Shown here: one piece after another, positions 1 to 6,395 of the stretch
Layout of the letters: each line of letters opens with the position of its first letter
Position numbering within the stretch: position 1 is the stretch's first letter
Position numbers and translations under genes: made by a program
Assembly: GCA_937902805.1 (NCBI GenBank)
Contig: CALEMB010000129.1
Span: forward strand, 1-15,002
Origin: an uncultured Bacteroidales bacterium
GTDB lineage: Bacteria > Bacteroidota > Bacteroidia > Bacteroidales > F082
Direction of reading: 5' to 3'
Length of the DNA stretch: 15,002 nucleotides
Notes under the pieces: model-generated
Told to the model about the DNA's origin: nothing
Seen by the model: only the letters and a program-made list of their open reading frames with translations
Databases searched by the model: none

Positions 1-1
1 C

Positions 2-1630
2 GATCTCATCGCGAGTTACCAACTCACTGCCGAGACCATGGAAAAGCTGAAAGAAAGCGAAGTAGCCCTGCACAAGGAAGGCGCGGCAGCGTTCTACGAC
101 AAGAACATCCGTTACACAAACAACAACATGGCCACAATCTACTTTGAGTTGGAGGAATACGACCAGGCCGAAAAGCTCTACCAAAAGTGCATCGAGATGC
201 TTGGCGAGCCGCACGACACGATAGACTATCTCGATTTGGCCACCTATCGGAAGAACCTTGCTGAAATCGCGCTTATGCAGGCGGCAGGGATGGAGGGTGA
301 AGAGAAGGAACAACACCTGAAGGAGGCCGTGAACTTGGCCGAACAGGCATTGCAACTTTCGGAACAGTATGGAGACCTGCCTTTCAATCACATCAGCAAG
401 AAGCTCATGCTGTCGCAAACCTACTACGCCGTCGGGCGCACCCAAGAGGCTTTAGCCCTTGCCGACGAGGCACTGGCCTTGGCCCAAACCATTGACGATG
501 CCTACCTTTTGGCCGAAATCCATTCCGTGTATGGCGAGTTTGAAGCCAACGAAGGCCACTACCAGGCTGCGGAACGCCATTATCGCGAAGCCGCCGCCAT
601 CGCCACCGACAACCACTTCGACGAGCTGCAACGCACCGCCCTCGACGGTGCCTATGCCGCCGCCCGCCATTTCGACAAGGGGCTGGCTTTGGACTATCTC
701 GAACAAAGCATGGTCATCAAAGACTCCATCTTCGACGCGGAGCAGCAACGCCTGTTGCGCGAATATCAGGTGCGCTACGACCTCAGCGAGAAAGAACACC
801 AGATTGCCCTACAGGAGCATCAAAACAAAACCAACCGGATGCGAGTCGTCATGCTCTCGATTTTGACCCTGTTGCTCGTGGTGATGATAATCGTAGGGTC
901 TTATTTGGGCCTCAAACGCAAACGCCAGAACGCTTTCCTCTCGCGACTCAACAAGACCAAAGACCACCTGCTTTCGGTGGTGTCGCACGACTTCAAGACC
1001 TCAGTGGTGTCGCAAAACATGATACTTGACACCATGAATCTATTCTTCGAACAAATGACAGCCGAGCAAGTCAAGGAGAAGTTGCTGGCCTTGAAAACCG
1101 CTTCCGACTCATTGAAGGAAAAGATGTTCAACCTGTTTGAATGGATTAAGGTGGAACTGGGGTCGGGCCAAAGCGAAAAGACCGATGTCAATCTAAAGAA
1201 ACTGGTGGAAGAATGTGTCGCCGCCAACACCACCGAACTGGAACAGAAACAGCTGGAAGTCGTCACCGACATCCCCGACCTGCAGGCTTTCGACAACGTC
1301 AACATGGTGCGCCTCGTGCTGCAAAACCTGCTCAGCAATGCCATCAAGTTCTCGTGGCCGAGACAGAAAATCAGCATCAGTGCGGAGCAAGAAGGTGATT
1401 GTATATGGGTGACCGTCAAGGACAGCGGCATGGGAATCAGTGCCGACCGTCAGGAAGCACTGCTGAAATATGCGGTCACGCCCACGCAAGGCACCAAAAA
1501 CGAGTCGGGAACGGGCATTGGCCTGCTGCTATGCCATCAGCTGCTCATCCGCAACGGAGGCAAAATCACCGTTGAAAGCAAGGAAGGACAAGGGACAACG
1601 GTGCGGTTCAGCCTGATGTCAAAACCCTAA
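2..1630 (+). CDS. TPR-containing membrane sensor histidine kinase (5' partial)
   Basis: Probable sensor kinase that autophosphorylates on histidine and passes the phosphate to the response regulator 10 bases downstream. The frame is open to the left edge, so the true start lies outside; residues here count from the first Met at 38. Seen in order: TPR-like helical repeats (about 23-215; EYDQAEKLYQKCIE and HYQAAERHYREA are clear examples), a charged coiled-coil linker (about 225-266), one transmembrane helix (about 268-292), a dimerisation/phosphoacceptor helix with His317 in SHDFKTS, then a HATPase domain with N box (Asn434 in NLLSNAIKF), G1 box (Asp462-Ser-Gly-Met-Gly) and G2 box (Gly491, Gly493, Gly495). 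The TPR part is probably periplasmic, the usual layout in Bacteroidota. Oddity: the H box lacks the usual proline (SHDLRxPL type). The kinase core looks intact; the signal is unknown. Confidence 0.93.
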   Translation, partial: DLIASYQLTAETMEKLKESEVALHKEGAAAFYDKNIRYTNNNMATIYFELEEYDQAEKLYQKCIEMLGEPHDTIDYLDLATYRKNLAEIALMQAAGMEGEEKEQHLKEAVNLAEQALQLSEQYGDLPFNHISKKLMLSQTYYAVGRTQEALALADEALALAQTIDDAYLLAEIHSVYGEFEANEGHYQAAERHYREAAAIATDNHFDELQRTALDGAYAAARHFDKGLALDYLEQSMVIKDSIFDAEQQRLLREYQVRYDLSEKEHQIALQEHQNKTNRMRVVMLSILTLLLVVMIIVGSYLGLKRKRQNAFLSRLNKTKDHLLSVVSHDFKTSVVSQNMILDTMNLFFEQMTAEQVKEKLLALKTASDSLKEKMFNLFEWIKVELGSGQSEKTDVNLKKLVEECVAANTTELEQKQLEVVTDIPDLQAFDNVNMVRLVLQNLLSNAIKFSWPRQKISISAEQEGDCIWVTVKDSGMGISADRQEALLKYAVTPTQGTKNESGTGIGLLLCHQLLIRNGGKITVESKEGQGTTVRFSLMSKP

Positions 1631-1640
1631 AACCAGTCTT

Positions 1641-2276
1641 ATGATAAATGACAAAATCAGAATCCTTATTGTAGAAGACCATCCCATTTATTGCGAAGGG
1701 CTTCAGTTGATTTTGACGCTATCCAATATCAATTGTGAGATTGTAGGTCAAGCGGCCAATGTAAGACAAGCCATCAATTGGCTCGAAACCCACCCCGATG
1801 GCCTCGATTTGGTCATTCTCGACTATTTCTTTCCTGACGGCAATGCCTGCAATGTGCTCACAACCTTGAAGAAGTTGTTTCCGCAGGCCAAAGTGCTGGT
1901 CATCACCGGTGAAATTGACCGTCCGGAGGTGAAGGCATCCGTTGAAGGTAAAGTAGACGGCTTCATCAGCAAGGACATACAACCCGCAGTGTTGCCTAAG
2001 ATGATCACGTCCATAATGAAAAGTGAGAGTCAACCCAATGCCGCAGCGGTATCGGTTCTCGCTGACGATAGACCAGAGGGGAAAAACCGCTTGACCCAAC
2101 GCGAGCTTGAGGTGGTTAGAATGTGCGTGCAAGGGAAAAACCCAAAACAAATCGCCAAAGAGCTGAACATCAGCAGCCGAACTGTTGAACGCCACAAAAA
2201 CAACATTTTCGGCAAGTTGGGTGTCAAGTCCTCTTCCGAACTGCTGAAATACGCAGTCCTGAACGGGTTGGTGTGA
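1641..2276 (+). CDS. LuxR/NarL-family response regulator
   Basis: DNA-binding response regulator, almost surely the partner of the kinase that ends 10 bases upstream. The 211-aa length is typical of NarL/FixJ regulators. The receiver domain (about 6-125) shows the acidic pair Glu12-Asp13 in VEDHP, phosphoacceptor Asp61 in VILDYFFPDG, switch Thr89 in VITGE and Lys111 in SKD. The LuxR-type helix-turn-helix (about 150-211) contains LTQRELEVV, then QIAKELNISSRTVERHKNNI, which includes the recognition helix. No Shine-Dalgarno site is visible before the ATG, as is common in this phylum. The target genes are not known; the unknown secreted gene downstream, whose promoter has several inverted half-sites, is the nearest candidate. 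Confidence 0.95.
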   Translation: MINDKIRILIVEDHPIYCEGLQLILTLSNINCEIVGQAANVRQAINWLETHPDGLDLVILDYFFPDGNACNVLTTLKKLFPQAKVLVITGEIDRPEVKASVEGKVDGFISKDIQPAVLPKMITSIMKSESQPNAAAVSVLADDRPEGKNRLTQRELEVVRMCVQGKNPKQIAKELNISSRTVERHKNNIFGKLGVKSSSELLKYAVLNGLV

Positions 2277-2307
2277 CATCTAAGTTCAACATAGAAGTGC
2301 GAAAATA

Positions 2308-2337
2308 TAACAAATGATTCTTTGTTAAATGAACAAA
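2308..2337. promoter_or_regulatory. Three alternating AACAAA/TTTGTT half-sites at a promoter
   Basis: AACAAA at 2309-2314, TTTGTT at 2321-2326 and AACAAA at 2332-2337 alternate in orientation with centres 12 and 11 bases apart, close to one helical turn. The first two extend to a perfect 7-bp inverted repeat, TAACAAA/TTTGTTA (2308-2327). The middle half-site overlaps the predicted -33 element. A further small inverted repeat, TTGTTaAACAA, lies at 2367-2377 near the predicted transcript start. This could be an operator; the region is AT-rich, so chance is possible. Confidence 0.35.
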
Positions 2338-2351
2338 AAGCCCTACTTTTG
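2321..2351 (+). promoter_or_regulatory. Bacteroidota-type promoter for the secreted gene at 2475
   Basis: A TTTG -33 element (2321-2324) and a perfect TAnnTTTG -7 element, TACTTTTG (2344-2351), are separated by 19 bases, which matches the known Bacteroidota sigma-ABfr promoter. Transcription would start near 2358, giving a leader of roughly 115 bases before the ATG at 2475. Confidence 0.7.
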
Positions 2352-2395
2352 TACTCTTGAACCGAATTGTTAAACAACGGTCGTCTGACAGATTA

Positions 2396-2422
2396 ATGGG
2401 TTCTGTTTGTATGGACGGCTGA
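2396..2422 (+). other. Possible leader micro-ORF (8 codons)
   Basis: ATG at 2396 opens a frame reading MGSVCMDG and stopping with TGA at 2420-2422, inside the leader of the secreted gene. Its start codon overlaps the 5' arm of the leader hairpin, so translating it would disturb the fold. A frame this short is expected by chance, and no ribosome-binding site supports it. Confidence 0.12.
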
Positions 2423-2443
2423 AAAATGTAAAAATAGAACCCA
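2397..2443 (+). promoter_or_regulatory. Leader RNA hairpin upstream of the secreted gene
   Basis: TGGGTTCT (2397-2404) is perfectly complementary to AGAACCCA (2436-2443). The stem continues inward through a G.U pair and three A-U pairs (2405-2408 with 2432-2435), giving 12 pairs around a 23-base loop. It lies between the predicted transcript start near 2358 and the ATG at 2475. There is no U-tract after it, so it is not a typical terminator. It could control translation or mRNA stability. It does not match a riboswitch class that I recognise. Confidence 0.45.
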
Positions 2444-2474
2444 CTATCGTATAGTAACCTAAAATAATAATGTA

Positions 2475-3314
2475 ATGAAACAAAAAATCCTTATTCTGTC
2501 AACAGTATTGATGTTTTTGGCTCCCATGAATTTCAAAGCTCAGGACGCCAGCGATTTTAAGCCAAACAACGTGCAACAATGGGCTATTGACCAGCTCGCA
2601 AACTATGACAAACTTCCTCCGTCTCATAACCTAATGCTTTACAAGGATGGCGACCACGACAAGAACGCCACAACGCTCATTGATGTTGTTCAGACACCTG
2701 ACTGGATGAAAGACTTCGTGGACGGCATGGGTTTAGCCACCGCAGAACAAGCTCAATCTGCCAAGGATTACATGAACAGAACCATAAGATTCTACAAAGA
2801 TGTCATCCGCGCCATCGAGAGCCTTCCCGAGAATTATCTCTCCAATTATGACAAAACCAACACATTGACAAGAAATTATTGGGCTATCCGCGGTCAGGTG
2901 TGCTGCTACTATTGTCTGCAAAGGGAGATTTCCGAGCAAATGGGTCTTAGATTCATCGAGCTGAATGTCAAAAAGAACGCTCAGGGCAAACCCATCGACA
3001 AGTTGCTTTGCCCCGGATTCCCTTGCGTTCAGAAAGACCCTTCCGACAACAAATACAAATTCTACGAATATGAGAAGAGTCCCGTCCATCTTGACGAGAA
3101 GGACATGAAAAAAGCCCAGCAATTCCTTTCATGGCTCACCAATGCTTCCATTCTGCTTGACCGTCCTGACGACGAAAGCAATTTGGAACTCTACAGGTAT
3201 ATGACCAGCTTGTCAAAAAACTACACCGAAATCAACAACGAACTTGAATTGGATCGTTACAACAAGCTTGAGCTTGCTATACAAATGCTTACCGAGGCCA
3301 TCAAGAACAACTGA
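2475..3314 (+). CDS. Secreted protein of unknown function
   Basis: I do not recognise a family. The 279-aa product starts with a good signal peptide: Lys at 2 and 4 positions in MKQK, a hydrophobic core ILILSTVLMFLAPM, and a likely signal peptidase I site after Ala22 (FKA/QD). There is no lipobox Cys, so it should be periplasmic or secreted and soluble. The mature part is hydrophilic and probably helical, with no other membrane segment. Cysteines cluster in CCYYC (Cys143, Cys144, Cys147) and CPGFPC (Cys179, Cys184), which suggests disulfides or metal or heme binding; no CXXCH heme motif is present. It is transcribed alone from its own promoter with a structured leader and ends before a strong terminator. 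The preceding two-component system may regulate it, by position only. An ATG-TAA pair (2470-2475) overlaps its start codon. Confidence 0.88.
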   Translation: MKQKILILSTVLMFLAPMNFKAQDASDFKPNNVQQWAIDQLANYDKLPPSHNLMLYKDGDHDKNATTLIDVVQTPDWMKDFVDGMGLATAEQAQSAKDYMNRTIRFYKDVIRAIESLPENYLSNYDKTNTLTRNYWAIRGQVCCYYCLQREISEQMGLRFIELNVKKNAQGKPIDKLLCPGFPCVQKDPSDNKYKFYEYEKSPVHLDEKDMKKAQQFLSWLTNASILLDRPDDESNLELYRYMTSLSKNYTEINNELELDRYNKLELAIQMLTEAIKNN

Positions 3315-3322
3315 TTCTCTAG

Positions 3323-3340
3323 CTTTTTTGACTTTTTTGA
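3323..3340 (+). repeat. Tandem 9-bp repeat downstream of the secreted gene
   Basis: CTTTTTTGA occurs twice back to back (3323-3331 and 3332-3340), nine bases after the stop codon at 3314. It probably arose by slippage. No stem-loop precedes the T-tracts, so they do not form an intrinsic terminator by themselves. Confidence 0.6.
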
Positions 3341-3362
3341 CCTGGCATGGAAATAGAGTGGG

Positions 3363-3393
3363 AATCCCGTCGTGGAAGTTCCGTCGCGGGATT
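3363..3393 (+). other. Stem-loop in the 3' UTR
   Basis: AATCCCG (3363-3369) pairs perfectly with CGGGATT (3387-3393), with a 17-base loop that itself holds GGAAgTTCC and one arm of the direct repeat CCGTCG (3367-3372 and 3381-3386). It lies between the secreted gene and the terminator at 3405. It may protect the 3' end of the mRNA or be an old repeat remnant. Confidence 0.35.
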
Positions 3394-3404
3394 TGGTTTT
3401 CAAA

Positions 3405-3441
3405 AGGAGAGCTGGCTCAAAGCCAGCTTTCCTGTTTTTTT
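3405..3441 (+). terminator. Intrinsic (Rho-independent) terminator
   Basis: AGGAGAGCTGGC (3405-3416) and GCCAGCTTTCCT (3422-3433) form a 12-bp stem with one G.U pair around the 5-base loop TCAAA, followed by G and seven T (3435-3441). This should end the transcript of the secreted gene. Its T-tract borders the -33 element of the next promoter. Confidence 0.9.
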
Positions 3442-3442
3442 A

Positions 3443-3473
3443 TTGTCCATCTCGTTTTTTTCCGTTAGTTTTG
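3443..3473 (+). promoter_or_regulatory. Bacteroidota-type promoter for the PHP/GT39 operon
   Basis: TTG (3443-3445) and the perfect -7 element TAGTTTTG (3466-3473) are 20 bases apart. The predicted start near 3480 gives a short leader of about 14 bases before the ATG at 3494. The site lies directly after the terminator, which supports independent transcription of this operon. Confidence 0.65.
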
Positions 3474-3493
3474 CACCCAGATAAATAACCTCT

Positions 3494-4732
3494 ATGGACA
3501 AGGCAAAGAAACACGGTTTCTGGTTCTACTTCGGCAGAATAATGGCTGGCATCGGCATTGCTTTGCTGCTGGTGATTTTGTATGTCTACCTCTCCGTTCC
3601 GACCTATAGCTTCAAGGAGCCCAAGCCCTTCAGCGGCGAATACCTCTACAACCCCTATCAGGATATGAACCCCGACCTGTGGAAGAAATACCATTTCCAC
3701 TGCCATTCGCGCAAGTTCTTCGGCCTGACCAATGGCCGCAAGAGCAAAGAAGAGACCATCGATAGCGTCTATCAAGCCTTGGGTTACGACCACTACGGTA
3801 TCTCCGACTACATGAGCATCAACACGCATAACGCTGATAAAGAGGGTTATATCCCTGCTTACGAACACGGTTACGGCCTTATCCATAAGACACACCAAAT
3901 TTGTATCGGGGCCGAGTCGGTGTATCGTCCTGACTTCCTCTTCATGCAGAACCTCAACATGAAGCAGCACATGATTAACAAGTTGGGCGAACGCTGCCGC
4001 TTCGTTATGCCCGCTCATGCCTCGTTCACGAATGGTTACAAGGTGAGCGATATGGTGCTGTTGAGCAACTACCGCCTGCTTGAGGTGTTGAATCCCTACG
4101 GCAACGCCTTCGAGCATTGGGACAAAGCCCTTTCCAACGGACATCGTGTGTATGCCCTCGGCGACGACGACACACACAACATCACAAAGGCCAAGGAAGT
4201 GTGCCACAACCTGACCATGATTAACACACAAAGCCTTGATGCAGAAGATGTTTATGACGCCCTTGACCAGGGTCTTTGTTATGCCGTTGAGTTCGACAAC
4301 TTCTTCCACTATCCCATGACTTTGGCCGAGAAAGTGGAGCAAGTCCAAGCTCTCCCGCACCTGACCTGCGCCCAGCTGGTCGGTGACACCTTATTTATTG
4401 AAACTTCTCTGCCTACCATGCAAGAGGTGCAATTTATTGGACAAGACGGCAAAGTGCTGAAAACGGAGGAAAACGTAGAGACGGCCTGGTATGTCATTCA
4501 GCCCGAAGACCATTATGTGCGCACGCATATCATTGTCAACGGCTTGCAGCATTTCTACCTGAACCCCGTCACGAGACACAACACCCCAGAGCCTGTCGAC
4601 CAGCGGCTTGACTTCGTCAACCAACCCCAGACCTATTTGTATTGGTTCGTCTACATCGTTGCCTTTGCCGCCATGATTTGGTATCTCATCAAGATGGCCA
4701 AGGAGAAAAAGGAGAGCACGAGTGAGGATTAA
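3494..4732 (+). CDS. Membrane-anchored PHP-domain metal-dependent phosphoesterase
   Basis: PHP-superfamily enzymes hydrolyse phosphoesters with a metal cluster held by histidines and acidic residues. Here the pattern is visible: His67-Phe-His69-Cys-His71, Asp99/His100 and Asp105 (DHYGISDY), His125, Glu141 (IGAES), His175 (MPAHAS), and a closing Asp226-Thr-His228 in ALGDDDTHN, matching the family's DxH ending. The 412-aa protein has a transmembrane helix at about 12-33 and another at about 381-399. Lys-rich ends on both sides (KAKK; KMAKEKKE) suggest both termini are cytoplasmic and the PHP domain is periplasmic, unusual for a superfamily best known from cytoplasmic polymerases and phosphatases. 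A beta-rich region of about 290-370 follows the catalytic domain. The gene overlaps the next by 11 bases, so both are probably translated together. Substrate unknown; an envelope phosphoester is a guess from context. Confidence 0.82.
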   Translation: MDKAKKHGFWFYFGRIMAGIGIALLLVILYVYLSVPTYSFKEPKPFSGEYLYNPYQDMNPDLWKKYHFHCHSRKFFGLTNGRKSKEETIDSVYQALGYDHYGISDYMSINTHNADKEGYIPAYEHGYGLIHKTHQICIGAESVYRPDFLFMQNLNMKQHMINKLGERCRFVMPAHASFTNGYKVSDMVLLSNYRLLEVLNPYGNAFEHWDKALSNGHRVYALGDDDTHNITKAKEVCHNLTMINTQSLDAEDVYDALDQGLCYAVEFDNFFHYPMTLAEKVEQVQALPHLTCAQLVGDTLFIETSLPTMQEVQFIGQDGKVLKTEENVETAWYVIQPEDHYVRTHIIVNGLQHFYLNPVTRHNTPEPVDQRLDFVNQPQTYLYWFVYIVAFAAMIWYLIKMAKEKKESTSED

Positions 4733-6395
4733 AGAGCAAAATATCAACAAGTTGCTGATTGGGCTCTTGGCCGTCAGCGCCATCGTGAGAGGCGTGTTGG
4801 CTGCTTGGATGGAGTTCGGCAACGACGAAGTCTACTATTGGACCTACGCCCTCTACCCCGACTGGAGCCACTTCGACCATCCGCCTATGGTGGGCTGGAT
4901 GATACAGCTATTCAGCCTTAACTTGTTGTTCGACAGCGAGTTTTTCATCCGTCTGGCCTCGGTCGTCATCATGACCGCCAACACCTACATTATTTACCGC
5001 ATCGGAAAGGACTTGAAGGACGCAATGACCGGTTTTTACGCCGCTTTGCTCTACACCGCCTCCATTTATGCCTTTGTCATCACGGGCATTTTCATCATGC
5101 CTGATACGCCGCTGATGCTGTTCTGGCTGTTGGCAATTTGGATGGCCATAAAGTATTTCTCTGGATTGCCGCGCTCCGCTCGCAATGACAACTCGGATGC
5201 GCTTCGCGTCATTGCGAGGAGGAACGACGAAGCAATCCAGGAAAGTACGGCCCTTCGACAAGCTCAGGGACCTTCGTTTTTGATTTTTTTCGGACTCTTC
5301 TCGGGCTTAGCCATGCTTTCCAAGTATTCCGGTGTCTTCCTTTGGGTCGGCATGGGACTTTACATCTTGGTTTTCAACCGAAAACAGCTTAAAAACCCTT
5401 ACCTTTACCTCTCGCTGCTGATTTCAGCTATCTGCTGCATTCCCATTCTCTATTGGAACATAAAATATAACTTTGCCAGCCTCAGTTTCCATAGCGAGCG
5501 CGTGGGCGGCGGGGCCTTGAATTTCAGCACCTTCGGAACAGAATTGGCTGGCGAGTTCTTCTACAACAACCCGGTCAACTTCATCTTGGCCATTATCACC
5601 ATTGTTGCGGTCTTCAAGAAGCGACTCAACCTGGAAAAATCCATCCAACGCCTTATCCTGTGCATCGCCCTTCCGATGATTGCGCTGTTTTGGGTGTTCT
5701 CCTTGACGCGCCCCACACTACCCCATTGGAACGCACCCGCATACGTTTTGCTTATCCTGTTGTCGGCAGCGTATCTAAAAGACAAACACGAGAACTTGCC
5801 CAAATCCATCATCGCAGCACTTTCGGTGCTTTTGATCACTTTGGTCGTTGGCGTAGCCGAAATCAAGACGGGCTTTATCCCTTTGGACAAGCACACTGAG
5901 CCTGAGCAGATTGGTCGCAACGATTTCACCGTTGATATGTACGGTTGGCGACAACTAGGTGAGAAATTCGCCGATTTCCGCGCCCAGAAAATCGCAGAAG
6001 GCGTGATGAATGAAGAGGACGGCATCGTGGCCAACCAATGGTTCCCGCTGGCTAACCTCGATTATTATGTCGCCCGACCGCTTGGGCTGCGTGTTATGGG
6101 CTTGGGTTGGCCCGCATTTTTGCACAAATACTTATGGATCAACGATGAGCGAGGTGGTTTCCATCTGGGTGAAAACTATTGGTTCTTCTCGGACAGCCGC
6201 TATCCGAAAGACCCAAAGACGACCTATCAATGGTATTTCAAGGAAATAGAGCTTGTGGGCGTGATTGAAATCGACCGCTGTGGCAAGCCCGCCAAAAACT
6301 TCTTTGTCTACACCTGCAAAGGCCTTTGCGACCTGCCCCCTACCCTGTCGCAGTTCATGGCTTCCGACGCAGCAGATACAGCGTCCCGTCAGTAG
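4722..6395 (+). CDS. GT39-family (ArnT/PMT-like) membrane glycosyltransferase with repeat insertion
   Basis: Integral membrane GT-C enzyme that should move a sugar from a polyprenyl-phosphate donor to an acceptor on the periplasmic side. Family marks are the acidic pair Asp35-Glu36 in GNDEVYYW (first periplasmic loop), DWSHFDHPPMVGWM (47-60), MPDTPLMLFW (126-135), LSKYSGVF (199-206) and PHWNAPAY (334-341). Many hydrophobic helices fill about 11-380, and a soluble C-terminal domain follows. Start: GTG at 4722, overlapping the PHP gene's end, with GGAG at 4711-4714 as a well-placed Shine-Dalgarno site. Residues about 147-184 are encoded by repeat DNA (5161-5269) and fall in a loop between two membrane helices; they are polar and unlike the family. 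The reading frame survives the insertion, so the enzyme may still work. The 3' end overlaps the converging DUF2079 gene by 41 bases. Sugar and acceptor are unknown. Confidence 0.9.
   Translation: MRIKEQNINKLLIGLLAVSAIVRGVLAAWMEFGNDEVYYWTYALYPDWSHFDHPPMVGWMIQLFSLNLLFDSEFFIRLASVVIMTANTYIIYRIGKDLKDAMTGFYAALLYTASIYAFVITGIFIMPDTPLMLFWLLAIWMAIKYFSGLPRSARNDNSDALRVIARRNDEAIQESTALRQAQGPSFLIFFGLFSGLAMLSKYSGVFLWVGMGLYILVFNRKQLKNPYLYLSLLISAICCIPILYWNIKYNFASLSFHSERVGGGALNFSTFGTELAGEFFYNNPVNFILAIITIVAVFKKRLNLEKSIQRLILCIALPMIALFWVFSLTRPTLPHWNAPAYVLLILLSAAYLKDKHENLPKSIIAALSVLLITLVVGVAEIKTGFIPLDKHTEPEQIGRNDFTVDMYGWRQLGEKFADFRAQKIAEGVMNEEDGIVANQWFPLANLDYYVARPLGLRVMGLGWPAFLHKYLWINDERGGFHLGENYWFFSDSRYPKDPKTTYQWYFKEIELVGVIEIDRCGKPAKNFFVYTCKGLCDLPPTLSQFMASDAADTASRQ
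5161..5240. repeat. 80-bp palindromic repeat element inserted in a coding gene
   Basis: Outer inverted repeats CTGGATTGC (5161-5169) and GCAATCCAG (5232-5240) and inner perfect 11-bp inverted repeats CTCGCAATGAC (5179-5189) and GTCATTGCGAG (5208-5218) surround an 18-base centre. The layout is two head-to-head copies of a unit running GTCATTGCGA...GCAATCC. Dispersed repeats with these ends are known from many bacterial genomes. Here the element is translated in frame (peptides such as PRSARND and ARRNDEAIQ) inside the GT39 gene. No transposase is present. Confidence 0.8.
5251..5269. repeat. Short dispersed palindromic repeat (CCCTTCGACAAGCTCAGGG)
   Basis: CCCTTCGACAAGCTCAGGG lies 10 bases after the 80-bp palindrome and is flanked by GG and ACC, so the core is partly self-complementary (CCCT/AGGG). 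I recognise this sequence as a short dispersed repeat seen in many bacterial genomes. It is read in frame as LRQAQG (residues 178-183) within the GT39 enzyme. No second exact copy was noticed in the window. Confidence 0.6.

Noticed and set aside
3440..4360. A 306-aa minus-strand frame opposite the PHP gene
   Set aside because: Shadow of the PHP gene; it crosses that gene's promoter and has no recognisable motif.
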